DNA of 59,672 bases from Saprospiraceae bacterium (GTDB lineage: Bacteria; Bacteroidota; Bacteroidia; Chitinophagales; Saprospiraceae): contig JADJGA010000010.1 in the NCBI GenBank assembly GCA_016708265.1, positions 1-59,672 of the forward strand. Reading direction: 5' to 3'. The notes under the pieces were generated by a model, which did no database searches, was not told the origin of the DNA, and saw only the letters and a list, made by a program, of their open reading frames with translations. The translations under genes and the position numbers were made by a program. This document shows positions 19,756 through 31,027 of the stretch, piece by piece. The stretch's first letter is position 1. Every line of letters starts with the position of its first letter.

Positions 19756-20466
19756 ATGTTAGTTAAAATAAAAAACAATTTTATCAGACAATGGAAATTT
19801 GTTTCAGTTTTATTGATCCTTATTGCATTGTATAATTCAGCTTCGGCTCAGTTTAATTCTGAAATTGGCTATACAGCCAGCTTTATGCCTGCAAAATCTG
19901 TTAACCTGATCATAGATAATTATAATAAAAATCAGGAAATGATCGAGGAAATGAAAGACTTTAAATACATAAGCGGTTTCAATGCAGGATTGTCTTATAA
20001 AGCAGGTTTGATGAGATTTGGAGCTTTCTGGGAAAGCCAGACTGCAAAAAAAATGGGGACTGAAGGTAATTTGATCGGCAATATACCCGGAGTAGAGAAA
20101 AAACTGTATTTCTACTTCAATTCTGTTTCAGGTGGATTGGCACTGATCAAGGATCATGTTGGTATAGGTACAACTGTTGACTATAATTTTTTCAGACTAA
20201 AAACCAATAAAAGTGGTGTGAGCAACAGGGTAGATGTAATTAAGGAAAATTACATGTCCAGCAAAGCTTATCTTATTTTTTACCTGCGAGTCAATAACAA
20301 ACTGGGAGTTGAATTGAAACCCTATGCCAGATTCCCCTGGAATAAAGTCGATTTATATCCTTTGTCCGATTATTTGAATATTGAAAGACAGGCTGACTTT
20401 CAGTTTTCTGACTTTATTCAATACGGCATTTCATTCAATATTTTAAATGGAAAGCAAGGGGATTAA
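19756..20466 (+). CDS. Secreted outer-membrane beta-barrel protein, unknown role
   Basis: 236 residues, intact. A signal peptide ends in NSASAQF (cleavage probably after Ala 31). The mature part shows alternating hydrophobic strands, for example FNAGLSYKAGLMRFGAFW, LYFYFNSVSGGLALI, KAYLIFYLRVNNKLGV and a terminal strand FIQYGISFNIL, as in small barrels. It is preceded by 240 AT-rich bases with ATATTTTGCG at 19678-19687 as a possible -7 box. No specific family is recognised. Confidence 0.75.
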   Translation: MLVKIKNNFIRQWKFVSVLLILIALYNSASAQFNSEIGYTASFMPAKSVNLIIDNYNKNQEMIEEMKDFKYISGFNAGLSYKAGLMRFGAFWESQTAKKMGTEGNLIGNIPGVEKKLYFYFNSVSGGLALIKDHVGIGTTVDYNFFRLKTNKSGVSNRVDVIKENYMSSKAYLIFYLRVNNKLGVELKPYARFPWNKVDLYPLSDYLNIERQADFQFSDFIQYGISFNILNGKQGD

Positions 20467-20495
20467 TTATTTTTTTTATTTTTTTGATATTTTTA

Positions 20496-20525
20496 TTTGG
20501 TTTTGACAAAATAATTATACCTTTG
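20496..20525 (+). promoter_or_regulatory. rpsT promoter
   Basis: TTTG at 20496-20499 and TACCTTTG at 20518-20525 match the -33 and -7 consensus elements with an 18-base spacer. This is the clearest Bacteroidota promoter in the window. The leader before the rpsT ATG would be about 20 bases. Confidence 0.75.
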
Positions 20526-20549
20526 CGGTTCAATTTAATTTTTTAAGAT

Positions 20550-20804
20550 ATGGCACACCATAAATCATCTAAAAAGAGGATCAGACAAAGCGCCCGAAAG
20601 CGTATAACTAACAGGTATTATAAAAAATCAACAAGAACTTCTATCGTCAATTTGAGAGAGATAGAAGAAAAAGATAAAGCTTTGGAATTTCTTCCAAAGG
20701 TTGTCAGCATGATTGACAGACTGGTAAAGAAAAATCTGTGGCATAGAAATAAAGGAGCGAACCTTAAAAGTAAGCTTTATCATCATATAAATGCTTTAGG
20801 CTAA
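20550..20804 (+). CDS. rpsT: 30S ribosomal protein S20
   Basis: 84 residues, intact, strongly basic. It begins MAHHKSSKKRIRQSARKR, the standard S20 start, and binds the 5' domain of 16S rRNA. It has its own promoter upstream and a strong terminator downstream, so it is a single-gene transcript. Confidence 0.97.
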   Translation: MAHHKSSKKRIRQSARKRITNRYYKKSTRTSIVNLREIEEKDKALEFLPKVVSMIDRLVKKNLWHRNKGANLKSKLYHHINALG

Positions 20805-20826
20805 TAAATACAAAAGGAGAAGGAAA

Positions 20827-20887
20827 TGTGGATTCGTCAGCGAATTCACATGATGTGGAGGTGCAATCGGAGATTGTACCTTTTTTT
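20827..20887 (+). terminator. Double hairpin and terminator after rpsT
   Basis: Hairpin 1: TGTGGATTCG (20827-20836) with CGAATTCACA (20841-20850). Hairpin 2: GGTGCAATC (20860-20868) with GATTGTACC (20872-20880), followed by seven T. Each stem contains one G-T pair. Hairpin 2 with the T run is a classic intrinsic terminator; hairpin 1 may protect the 3' end or regulate. Confidence 0.8.
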
Positions 20888-21820
20888 ATTCTATAATTTC
20901 CTGTATCAAATATTCATTCCTTTCAGATGAAGTCCTGAGTATCAGTTCTGCTAAAAAACCTGTTACAAATAATTGTGTTCCTACAATAAAAGTCAGAATC
21001 CCAAAGAAAAACAAAGGTCTGGTCGCTATACCGGGACTTCCTAAATATATTTTTTCAAAACTCAGGTAAAATAAGATGGCGAAGCCTGTCAGAATAAATA
21101 ATGTGCCCAGTGACCCGAAAAAGTGCATGGGCCTTTTACCGAATTTTGATATGAACATTATTGATAAAAGGTCGAGAGGACCATTAATGAACCGTTCCAG
21201 ACCAAATTTGGTGACACCATATTTTCTGGCCCTGTGCACCACAACCTTTTCTCCTATTTTGCCATATCCTGCCCATTTTGCAATTACAGGGATATATCTG
21301 TGCATTTCACCTATCACCTCGATGCTCTTTATCACTTCATTTTTATATGCTTTGAGTCCGCAGTTGAAATCATGAAGTTTAATCCCGCTCATTCTCCTTG
21401 CCACTGCATTATAGAGCTTGGTCGGGATTGTTTTAGAAAGTGGATCATGCCTCACTTTTTTCCATCCTGATATAAGATCAAAACCTTTTTCCTTAATGAG
21501 ACTGTACAATTCAGGAATTTCATCCGGGCTGTCCTGAAGGTCTGCATCCATAGTGATCACAACATCACCTTTGGCATGCTTGAATGCTTCGTTCAATCCC
21601 GCTGATTTACCGTAATTTCTCCGGAATTTAACAGCAACTATTTCCCTGAATTGAGATTTCAGTTTTTTGATCACCTTCCATGAATTATCATGACTGCCAT
21701 CATCTACATATATGATCTCATAAGAAAAAGAATTTTCTTTCATCACACTGTCAATCCATTCAGTAAGTTCAGGCAAAGACTCTTCTTCATTAAAAGAGGA
21801 ATTACAACAGATATATCCAT
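20886..21820 (-). CDS. GT2 glycosyltransferase, polyprenyl-phosphate sugar type
   Basis: About 311 residues. GT-A fold with IIYVDDGSHDNSW, RNYGKSAGLNEAF, the metal-binding DADLQD, HDFNCGLKAYK and EMHRYIPVIAKW, then two C-terminal membrane helices (about residues 225-275). This is the DPM1/GtrB class, which moves a sugar from NDP-sugar to a lipid phosphate at the inner membrane. The N-terminus, VVIPLFNEEESLPEL, is hidden by a T run one base short near 21,797; the ATG at 21820 gives MDISVVIPL. It follows the DUF4199 gene on the same strand with 25 bases between. Confidence 0.9.
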
Positions 21821-21845
21821 GTCTGAATATTTTAAAATTTATTTA

Positions 21846-22373
21846 TTATGCAAATTCATTGAAGTCAGGATTCTTTTTTTTCATGATTGCTGACATTATT
21901 GCAGCAGCGATTGCCCATAAAACCAAGCCAATTTCCCAGCCCTGTAAAAAGTTTTCCTATTGTGAGGTTGTAATCCTGCTCATCCATTTTTTCAGCCATT
22001 GCAGCAGCTGCATCTTCTCCCATCATCCCACTCATTTTCTCTATTGATTCCGTAACTATTTGTTTTTGCACTTCAATCAGATTGGGATCAATAAAATTAA
22101 ACAAGATATAAGCAAAAAGGAAGTAATAGCGGTCATAATAACAATCATTATAAATGTCACTTTGAAAAGTTCAGCAAATTCAATAAAACCTCCGTTAAGG
22201 TCACGTGCTTCTTTTGCAGCCCTGTACATAAAAAATAAAGCTATTACCAAACCAATCCATGAACCGAATTTTAAATAACTGGTTGGATCAATTAACCATA
22301 ATATCAAATAGATGATGATGGCAACACCTGCTCCCATCAAACCGTTTTTTACCGATGGATTTCCCATATACAA
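21846..22373 (-). CDS. DUF4199 membrane protein
   Basis: About 175 residues, a small Bacteroidota-specific membrane family of unknown function. Helices lie at about residues 12-28, 36-52 and 75-98, a cytosolic or periplasmic loop of about 45 residues carries MMGEDAAAAMAEKM, and a last helix ends in AIMKKKNPDF. Two one-base breaks (near 22,090 and near 21,955) divide the frame; the repaired end at 21846 gives the usual lysine-rich tail. DUF4199 genes often stand next to this type of glycosyltransferase. ATG 22367 is an alternative start. Confidence 0.8.
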
Positions 22374-22525
22374 ATTATTTATATATTATAAAATAAAATA
22401 TCAATGGTAAAATTATAGTTTTTTATTAAATTAGCATAACAATTACAAAAATTGAGATTATTTTACAAAAAAATAAATAAAGCCTGTTTCATTTTGAAGA
22501 AAAAAAGCAAATATGGATAATAATA

Positions 22526-24462
22526 ATGCTGACTATTTATGGAATGTCATGTGTCAGCACAGCAAAATTCAGCTCAGGAACTGAAGCTTTCAAGAGGAAG
22601 CATTATTTCATTGCAGTAGATATGCTGAAAAGTGAAATAGAAAAAACCAGGATCAAAAGTGAGTCATTTGAAAAAACATTTTTAATAGCAGAGTCTTTCA
22701 AACTTATGAATATGCCTGACTCTGCAGTAGTTTGGTATAAAAAAGCCCTCGAAATAGCAGATGACGAACATGCATTTATCAATCTCGCGCATGAATATAA
22801 GAAAACCGAAAATCACCAGCTTGCATTTGAGACTCTCGAAAACAGCAAAAGAGTCCTGGGGAATTCTCAGCTGATTCAGAGAGAAATTTCTATCTGCAGG
22901 CAGGCACTTGAATTAATCGGCAAAAATGATCAGCAAATTGTTACAGAAAAACTCAGTTTCAATACAGGATTTTCTGAATTTGCATCTGAAATAAACAGTG
23001 ATAAAATTTTCTTATCATCTGACAGAAATAATGATCATAAAACCAGATATGGCTGGACAGGTAATTTTTTTATGACATATATTTTTCAAATATTTCAAAG
23101 GGAAATACTATAGAGTTATTGAAAGGAAATATTAATTCAAAATTCAACGAATCATCACCTGCTCTGACCCGGGATGGAAAAATGATGTATTTTGTAAGAT
23201 GCGGAGAAGAAGACAGAGAGCTGAGCAATTGCAATATCTATTTCACCAGGATAGATAATGGTATTTGGATGGAACCTGAAAAATGCCTTTTCAAAAGGAA
23301 GGGAGTGAATTACTATTCTCCCAGAATTACTGATGATGGCAGCAGACTGTATTTTGCCAGTGATTTAAGTGGCGGACAGGGTGGATTGGATATCTACTAT
23401 GTCTTAAAATCTGATAATGGATGGTCTGATCCGGTCAGGCTTCCAAATACTGTAAATACTCCCGGTAATGAAAACTTTTTAACACTCTGGAAAAATGAAA
23501 TTTACTTTTCATCTGATTTCCTGAGCGGATTAGGAGGATATGATATTTTTTCCACGGGCATGGATCCGGCAAATAATTTCACTCCTCCCCAGAATCTCAA
23601 GCCTCCTTTCAATTCCGGAGGTGATGACTTTAATCTGATTAAAACATCGGACTCTACCGGCTTTTTTTCGAGTTCCCGAATTGTTGGATCAGGACTGGAT
23701 GACATATACAGTTACAGGCTTTTACCAGAATATAAGGAAGTCTTGGTTGAAAAGAAACCTGAAGAGAAAACTGACTCTGTTAAAATAAATAAAAAGCTGT
23801 TTCTCGCAGTTAAGGTAATGGAAAATGTATATTCAGATCCCAACGATCCAAATTCAAAGATTTTAGGCAAAAAACCTGTGGCTGATGCTGTTGTCCGCAT
23901 CGAAGGATTGCCGGAAGCTACCTCTGATGCCAATGGAGTTGTGTTCAGAGAGATAGGATTTGATGAATCCTTATCAATAACAGTAGGGAAAAATGGCTAT
24001 CTTACCGGCAATCAGACAGTAACAGCAGAAAAGGAAAACTATTACAATGAGGAATTAAATACAGTGAATATCAGGATTGTGATAGAAAAAATTTATCTGG
24101 ATAAAGAAATCGTACTTAGAAATATTTATTATGATTTTGATAAATGGGATCTCCGTCAGGAATCTGAATCCACTTTGAATGTGCTTTACAATATTTTAAA
24201 GAATAACCCCCAGTACAAAATTAATATAGGCTCACATACAGACTGCAGAGGTGAGGACGAATATAATATGCAACTTTCTCAGAAAAGAGCCCAATCAGTG
24301 GTTGATTACCTGATAGTGAAAGGACTTTCAGCCGACAGGATCAGAGCAGTAGGATATGGTGAGTCAAATCTTATAGATAAATGTGATTGTGATAATTGTT
24401 CTGAAGATCAGCATCAGAACAACAGAAGGACAACTTTCGAGTTAAAATCAGAACTAAAATGA
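22526..24462 (+). CDS. PorE-like lipoprotein: TPR, beta-propeller, CRD, OmpA domain
   Basis: About 645 residues. Order: hydrophobic N-terminus with a lipobox-like YGMSC, TPR helices (about 30-135), WD40/PD40 propeller blades (DGKMMYFVRCG, DGSRLYFASDLSGGQGGLDIY, NEIYFSSDFLSGLGGYDIF), a carboxypeptidase-regulatory-like sandwich, and an OmpA peptidoglycan-binding domain (YYDFDKWDLRQES to SHTDCRGEDEYN, LSQKRAQSVVDYL). This is the architecture of PorE, which anchors the T9SS to peptidoglycan. Close paralogues with the same layout exist, so the role is likely but not certain. A one-base break lies near 23,080. The start codon is uncertain: a run of A just upstream may hide a longer MKKK-type signal. 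Confidence 0.8.
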
Positions 24463-25096
24463 TCACTTCCTGATACCACGTATCATACCTCTTGTAGCAC
24501 TGCTTACAAATGCCAGTATTTCAGATTTATACTTCGAATCAGGTAAGTTTTCTTTAATATACTTGACTGCTTGTGAAACATTATTATTTGTTACAAACAT
24601 GATCCTATAAATATCTTTAATGGCTTCAATATCCTCTGCAGGGAATTCTCTTCTTCTTAATCCAATAGAGTTAACACCTTCAAAAGTATTGGATTCTCTC
24701 CCAACCATCACGTAAGGTGGTACATCTTTTCTTAAAAGTGTTCCTCCTGCTACCATTACATGACTGCCTATATGAACAAACTGGTGAACACCTGTGAGTC
24801 CACCGATGATCACCTGGTCTCCAATATGTACATGTCCTCCAAGATTCACTGAATTGGCAAGAATACAGTTATTGCCAATATAGCAATCATGAGCTACATG
24901 AACATAAGCCATCAACAGGCAGTTATCACCTATTACTGTTTTTCCTGACTCAATGGTGCCCCTGTTGATAGTAACAAATTCCCTGACAGTCACATTGTTT
25001 CCTATAAAAGCATAAGATTCTTCTCCGGCATACTTCAAATCCTGAGGATCACCTGGTCCCAAGTTTTGCATTCTTATGAATAAAATTATTTTCCAT
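24463..25096 (-). CDS. lpxA: LpxA UDP-GlcNAc O-acyltransferase, internally deleted
   Basis: LpxA adds the first hydroxyacyl chain in lipid A synthesis. The ATG at 25096 overlaps the lpxC/fabZ stop by 11 bases and gives the family N-terminus NFIHKNAKLGT, but the frame then closes, and the downstream frame resumes at PQDLKYAGEE, which in E. coli is near residue 72. About 50 residues, the first coils of the hexapeptide helix, are missing. The rest is normal: catalytic histidine in VHVAHDCYIGNN, GGHVHIGDQVIIGG, and the helical C-terminal domain. The stop TGA lies base to base against the stop of the PorE-like gene in TGATCA. Confidence 0.85.
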
Positions 25097-26485
25097 TATT
25101 TCTTTTTACAATTTGAGCAGTAAGATCCCCTTCAGAAACTATTCTGTCTCCGACAAAAATTGTACCTTTCATGTGTACAATGCCTCTTCTTATCGGTTCT
25201 ATCAATTCCATCTTCATTATAAGTGTATCTCCGGGAATTGCCATACTTTTGAATTTGACATCATCCATTTTTAAAAAATATGTATCCCAGCCTTCAGTTA
25301 TATCCTGCAATTTCAACGCAAGGATCCCTCCTGTCTGGGCCAGAGCTTCCATTTGCAAGACCCCCGGGAAAATGGGATTGTTAGGGAAATGACCCTGAAA
25401 CAACATTTCATTGAACGTCAGGTTTTTCACTCCGACAATATGTGTATCACTTATCTCAATAATCTTATCAACCAATAAAAATGGATACCTGTGAGGAAGC
25501 AACTTGATAATTTCCCTTGTGTCCATGATTGGGACTGAATTGGGATCATATGAAGGTTTGCCTTTTAGTTTTCTTTGTTTCAATACCTGTTGCCTCAGGA
25601 ATTTTCCAAATTCTACATTTGCTTTATGTCCGGGTCTTTTTATGATAAATCTTCCTTTTATCGGCATTCCAATGAGGGAGATATCTCCAATGAAATCAAG
25701 CAATTTGTGTCTTGCAGGTTCATTTTGATATTTCAGTGGCCTTGCACTCAATATCCCCTTATCTTTGACATTGATTTTTTCAAGGTTTACCTTTTTCTCG
25801 AATCGTTTGATATCCTGCTTGGTAATTTCCTTGTCTGCGATAACTATTGCATTGTCAAGACTGCCTCCTTTTATCAATCCCTGATCCAATAAACTCTCAA
25901 TCTCGCTGAAAAAACCGAAAGTCCTGCAATCTGCGAATTCATCACAAAAAGTTGAAATATCTCTTATCTCGGCAAACTGCTTGTTAACTACTGGTGATTT
26001 AAAATCTATGAGAGCACTTATCTCAAAACCGATCACAGGGCAATGCAATATATTCACTGCCAGTTTCAGCATATTTGAATTCAAAAAGGTCGTCGACGAC
26101 AAAATATTCTTTTTCACCTCTTTTTTTCTATTATTCCCGCATTTTTGATGTTTTCACAGAAATATCTAGAACTGCCGTCAAGTATAGGTATTTCATCACC
26201 CTCTACCTCAATGTACAGGTCATCAATTTCCAGAGCATAAACTGCTGCCAGAAGATGTTCGATAGTCTTAATTTCAGCACCTTCTTTCCCGATAGTGGTG
26301 CTTCTGATAGTTGTTGTGACATTTTTTACATCAGCTTTGATCTCGATATCAAAACCATTTGTTTTTTTTATGAAAATAATGCCGTTGTTTTCTTCCATCG
26401 GCATTACTGTTATTTTTGATTCCCGGCCTGTATGCAAGCCAACACCATTCAGAGAAAATGGATTTTTTATTGTTTTCCTACTCAT
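25086..26485 (-). CDS. lpxC/fabZ: Fused LpxC deacetylase / FabZ dehydratase
   Basis: About 466 residues. The LpxC part (1 to about 310) deacetylates UDP-3-O-acyl-GlcNAc with zinc: GVGLHTG, first zinc histidine in TIEHLLAAVYAL, second site RHKLLDFIGD, catalytic His in RPGHKANVEF. The FabZ part has HRYPFLLVD and GHFPNNPIFPGVLQMEAL, with the active His and Glu, and makes unsaturated acyl-ACP. The fusion is a hallmark of Bacteroidota. Two small breaks lie close together, near 26,115 (A runs short) and near 26,030 (one T too many in CGGTTTTGAG); between them the frame reads EYFVVDDLFEFKYAETG. It overlaps lpxD by eight bases and lpxA by eleven. Confidence 0.95.
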
Positions 26486-27522
26486 TCAATTTGTTTTTTA
26501 ATTTCTCTATTTCTTTTTCAAGATCGATCAATCTTTTCTGCAACTGAGGTAGATTTTTAAAGATAATTGACGATTTCATATGATTAATAAAATCTATGGC
26601 AGGACTGCCCTGGTATAATTTGTTTCCCTCCGGTATGTTTTGGTTTACTCCGCTTTGAGCCTGAAATTTACTGCCATCTCCAATTGTCAAATGGTTTTTA
26701 AATCCGACTTGTCCGCCAATCATAACATTCTTTCCTATTTTTGTGCTGCCGGCAATTCCACTTTGAGCTGCTATTACTGTGTCATTTCCAATTTCAACAT
26801 TATGTGCCACCTGTATAAGGTTATCCAGTTTAACACCCTTTCTGATTATAGTGGAACCAAAAGTAGCCCTGTCAATAACTGTATTGGCTCCAATTTCAAC
26901 ATTATCTTCAATAATTACATTTCCAAGATGGGGTATTTTTTCAAAGATTCCTTCCTTATCAGGTTTAAAACTGAAACCATCACTGCCCAGAACAGTATTG
27001 GCATGTACGATGCAGTTATCACCTATTATGCAACCATTATATATTTTACTCCGGAATATATAAGTGTATTCTTTCCAATCCTGACATTTTTCCAATGAAC
27101 ACATGTGTCGCTATCTTAATACCTTCAGCAAGCTGAACATTATCGGAAATATATGTAAATGCTCCAATTGAAACAGAATTATCTATATTGGATTCAGAAG
27201 AAATATATGCGAGTTTGTTAATACCATTATTCTCAATACTTTCATTTTCTACAGTTTTCAGCAGTATTGAAAGTGAATGAAAAACATCTTCAACAACAAT
27301 ATAATTCATGTTCTTCCCATTTGCTTTGATTTCAAGGGTATCAGGAACAATTACTGCTGATGCTTCTGAATCGTGCAGGAATTTAATATACTCTTTACTT
27401 GCAATGAAACTTATTGCCCCTTTTCCTGCATTTTCAATATTGTTGACTGAGGTTATTTCTGTATCCGGTTCACCGACAACAGTGCCCCCGATCAAATTGC
27501 TTATTTCTTTTATTGTAAACAT
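26478..27522 (-). CDS. lpxD: LpxD UDP-3-O-acylglucosamine N-acyltransferase
   Basis: About 348 residues. It transfers the second hydroxyacyl chain in lipid A synthesis. The N-terminal uridine-binding domain (MFTIKEISNLIGG to about 100) precedes a left-handed parallel helix of hexapeptide repeats with the catalytic histidine in LIQVAHNVEIGN. A C-terminal coiled region (LQKRLIDLEKEIEKLKNKL) trimerises. A one-base break near 27,070 divides the repeats. First gene of lpxD-lpxC/fabZ-lpxA. The promoter box sits four bases before the ATG. Confidence 0.93.
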
Positions 27523-27526
27523 TTTG

Positions 27527-27534
27527 CAAAGATA
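27527..27534 (-). promoter_or_regulatory. -7 element directly before lpxD
   Basis: On the minus strand TATCTTTG is followed by CAAA and the lpxD ATG. It matches TAnnTTTG fully. Initiation about six bases downstream would make the lpxD mRNA almost leaderless. A good TTTG is missing at -33 (TTTA instead). Confidence 0.4.
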
Positions 27535-27801
27535 ATAATATAGAATAAAGTGTAAACTAAAAGTAAATATTTATTTAACACAATTCTTTGATGTATATTA
27601 GTCAATAATGGTTGGGTAAATCAGCTTAATATCCAGCATTAATTACAATAAAATAAAATAAGGTTTCATAAATACGTGATTATAAAGAACTTTGTTCTAA
27701 AAATATATAAAAAATTTCTTTATAAACTTTATTTGAATTATAATCTTCAATCTGACTATTTACTGTTTGATAATTCAACTTTTACACCGAATTTATTTGA
27801 T

Positions 27802-30081
27802 TCAAACCAAAATTTTTAACTTCGCAAAACGCAATACAATGTGTTTTTCCTCCCCTTCAAGATCCTTAAATTGAATTCTGGCAATTCTGTTATCATCACC
27901 ACCATTTATCTCAATCACTTCACCTTCACCAAATTTAGCGTGAAATACTATCATTCCCGGTTTGATGTCAGATTGTGATGCAATTTCACCAGCAGGTATC
28001 TCTTTAAATGATTTATTGCTGATCTTTGACACAGTACTGGTATTTAATCCCAAACCTCCCAGGATTTTGGTCTTTCAAAAGCAGGTTCGGGATTAATGAT
28101 AAGGGCACTCATGGGATCATAATTTTTGGATGGTATTTCTTCAAGAAATCTGCTTGGGTCGTTTGATCTCATTTGGCCATACTGATACCTGTTAGTGCAA
28201 AAGCTTAAAGTCAGGTGTTTTTTAGCCCTCGTTATTGCGACATAAAATAATCTTCTTTCTTCTTCTATATCATCAACTGAAGCCAGTGAAAGATATGAAG
28301 GGAAGAGATTTTCTTCGAGCCCGACTACAAAAACAGCATCGAATTCAAGTCCTTTGGCAAGATGAACTGACATAAGCGTGATTGCTTCCTTTTCATTTTC
28401 GTCTCCATTGTCCATATCAGTCATAAGTGAAATTGTCTGTATAAAAGCGGTCAGGTCTCTTTTTTCAGCAATTTCATCAAGAGAGAATTCATCGTTTTCC
28501 ACAAATTCCTGAATACCATTCATAAGAGCATTTATGTTTTCAATCCTGCTCTGAGCCTCAATTGTTTTCTCAAGTTCAATGATCTCGGTTATATGAGTGG
28601 ATTTTATGATATATCTGGCAGTTTCATAAGCATTTGTTTCAATATTCTTTTCCTTTATCGATTCTATAAGCCTGATGAAATCATTTATGAGTGTTCTTGC
28701 CCGTGGAGTTAATTCTGCTTCAAAGCATGCCTCATAGAGGCTTATATTTCTTGATTCAGCATGATTTGCAAGTGTCTCTATTACCTTGTCACCAATTCCT
28801 CTTTTAGGATAATTTACTATCCTCTTGAATGCTTCATCATCTTTAGGGTTGATAGTCAGACGGATATATGCCAGTACATCCTTTACTTCCTTTCTTTGAT
28901 AGAATGAAATGCCTCCGTATATCCTGTAAGGTATATTCAGATTTCGAAGGTATTCTTCAAAAATTCTTGATTGTGCATTTGTCCTGTACAATATGGCAAT
29001 TTCATTGTTTTTAATATGGGATCTTGTTTTGATTTCCAGTATCTGGTCGCTTACTTTTCTTCCTTCTTCCCTGTCTGTCAGAGCTTTTATAAGCTTTATT
29101 TTGCTGCCTCCGAGCTGATCGGTCCAGATCTTCTTTTTAATTTGCTTTTTATTGTTCAGGATAAGTTCATTTGCAGCATCGACTATATATGTAGTTGAAC
29201 GGTAATTTTGTTCAAGTTTGAATGTGGCAACATTTTGAAAATCCCTTTCAAATTTTAAAATGTTCTCTATCGTTGCACCTCTGAATGAGTAAATGCTCTG
29301 TGCATCGTCTCCTACAATACAAATATTATTCGGGCTTTCGTCATAGTCGAGGAATAACCTTATTATTTCATACTGCAGATGGTTGGTGTCCTGGAATTCG
29401 TCAACAAGTACATATTTGAATAATTGCTGGTATTTTTGCCTGACATTATCAGGATTTGTATACAGCAATCTGAACATCTGAAGCAGCAGGTCGTCAAAAT
29501 CCATTGCACCCGCCCGGATGCACCTGTCATAATATTTCTGATAGATCTGGAATGTCATCGGCACCTTATTCATTCTGTCAAACTGCATCAATTCTTCAGT
29601 CTGAGCATACAATTTAGGAGTTATAAGGTTGCTTTTTGCTCTTGATATCCTTGCCCTGATAGTACCTGCATTATATATCTTTGGATCGAGATTCATTGAA
29701 GCGACAACTTCCTTTATCAGGTTTTTGAATCATCAGCATCATAAATAGTGAAGTCATTGGGGAAATCAAGTCTGTGCGCTTCAACTCTAAGTATCCTTGC
29801 AAAAATGGAATGGAAAGTACCCATCCATACTCTCTGAGCATTGGAACCAACCTGAGCTTCAATCCTCTCTTTCATCTCTTTTGCTGCCTTATTGGTAAAT
29901 GTAAGTGCCAGTATGTTCCACGGATATATGCCCAGATGGATCAGATGCGCTATCCTGAATGTGAGCACCCTTGTTTTACCTGAGCCTGGCCCTGCAATTA
30001 CCATTACCGGCCCCTCCGTTTTTCAACTGCCTCTCTCTGTATTTGATTCAGTTCCTCGAGATATTTCAATTTGTCGCTCAT
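27802..30081 (-). CDS. pcrA: UvrD/PcrA-type DNA helicase
   Basis: About 760 residues, superfamily 1A 3'-5' helicase for repair and removal of RecA or replication blocks. Motifs in order: LNQIQREAV (Q motif), AGPGSGKTRVL (Walker A), LTFTNKAAKEMKERI, GTFHSIFARILR, VDEFQDTN, VGDDAQSIYSFRGA, QNYRST, VHLAKGLEFDAVFVVGLEE, RRLFYVAITRAKKHL. The C-terminal stretch HAKFGEGEVIEINGG is the Tudor-like domain that binds RNA polymerase in PcrA. Three one-base losses break it: near 30,030, near 29,708 (TCAAAAACCTG) and near 28,055. The start at 30081 gives MSDKLKYLEELN. Confidence 0.93.
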
Positions 30082-30185
30082 TTTTATTTGAATTCTAAAG
30101 AGATCAAAATGTGTTTCTTAAATAGTCAACAAAGCTTTGTAATAAGATTTCTTAATTCCATCCAGCTTTCTCCTAATTTCAATTT

Positions 30186-30237
30186 TAAATCCTAAATCTA
30201 AAATCGTAAACCTAAAATCGTAAATCTAAAATCCTCC
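30186..30237. repeat. Tandem AAATCGTAAATCTA repeat
   Basis: Four to five near-copies of TAAATCTAAAATCG lie between the helicase start and the next gene. A simple intergenic repeat with no coding content. Confidence 0.6.
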
Positions 30238-30275
30238 CTCCTTCCATTCACCCACCTTTCTGTCCCACACAATAA

Positions 30276-30742
30276 TCATTCTGTACCTTTATTATAAACT
30301 CTCCATACCGATATAAGCATTCTGAAAGGAATGATCAGGCATGTGATAATGGTAAATGCACCAAAAAAATAAATTGCCTGAACAAATAATTACCCAGGAA
30401 TTCCTGTTTGTCCAGACTAAAACTTTCAAGTGAATAATAGATTCCGTTATTGTTGTAGAAACCAATAAAGTCATTTAAAATAACATATGAATAAATGCCG
30501 AGGATTAATGCCACAGGCATGAATATTAGTTTCGGGATTATGGTTTTTTCGATAAATGAGTATTTAATGAAAAATATATACCTTAAAAAGAATACCGGTG
30601 CAGTGATTATCAGTATGTTGTGAGCATAAAACGGGAAATCAATGTCATTTGAATAAACTGGCCAAAGAACAAGTGCAGGCAACAGCAACAAGACTAAGAG
30701 CCATAATCCGGCAAAATTGAGTTTGGTTTGATTTTCTACCAA
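30276..30742 (-). CDS. Four-helix membrane protein, unknown function
   Basis: About 155 residues. Four hydrophobic segments lie at about residues 10-30, 40-58, 68-90 and 112-140. Between helices 3 and 4 is a polar loop with NDFIGFYNNNGIYYSLESF. A T run near 30,365 is one base short, and repair continues the last helix as FGAFTIITCLIIPFRMLI to a stop at 30276. It stands between two non-coding intervals of about 200 and 285 bases in which I see no gene. No family is recognised. Confidence 0.65.
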
Positions 30743-31027
30743 TTTAAAATATTTAATGTTTTAAAAATATGTTATTGTTTAAACAGGCAAAGATATGAAT
30801 TTTTAATATATGTTATGGATTATTTTAAGCATGAAAATAATCCATTGATTTTGGTATGAATACTCACATTGCTTTATCTCACAGAGTTAAATATAAAACT
30901 GCGGGTTTCTGAAATGAGTTCCCATGATCTGGAAAGCATAAGCAAATTATAACAAATACAATGATTCAGCTGTTTTCTCCAACTGATATATGTTTCAGGT
31001 TTTGAAAACTCCCAATACCAATCTTAT

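Noticed and set aside
26640..27098. Plus-strand frame of 152 codons inside lpxD
   Set aside because: Antisense shadow produced by the regular hexapeptide repeat of lpxD.
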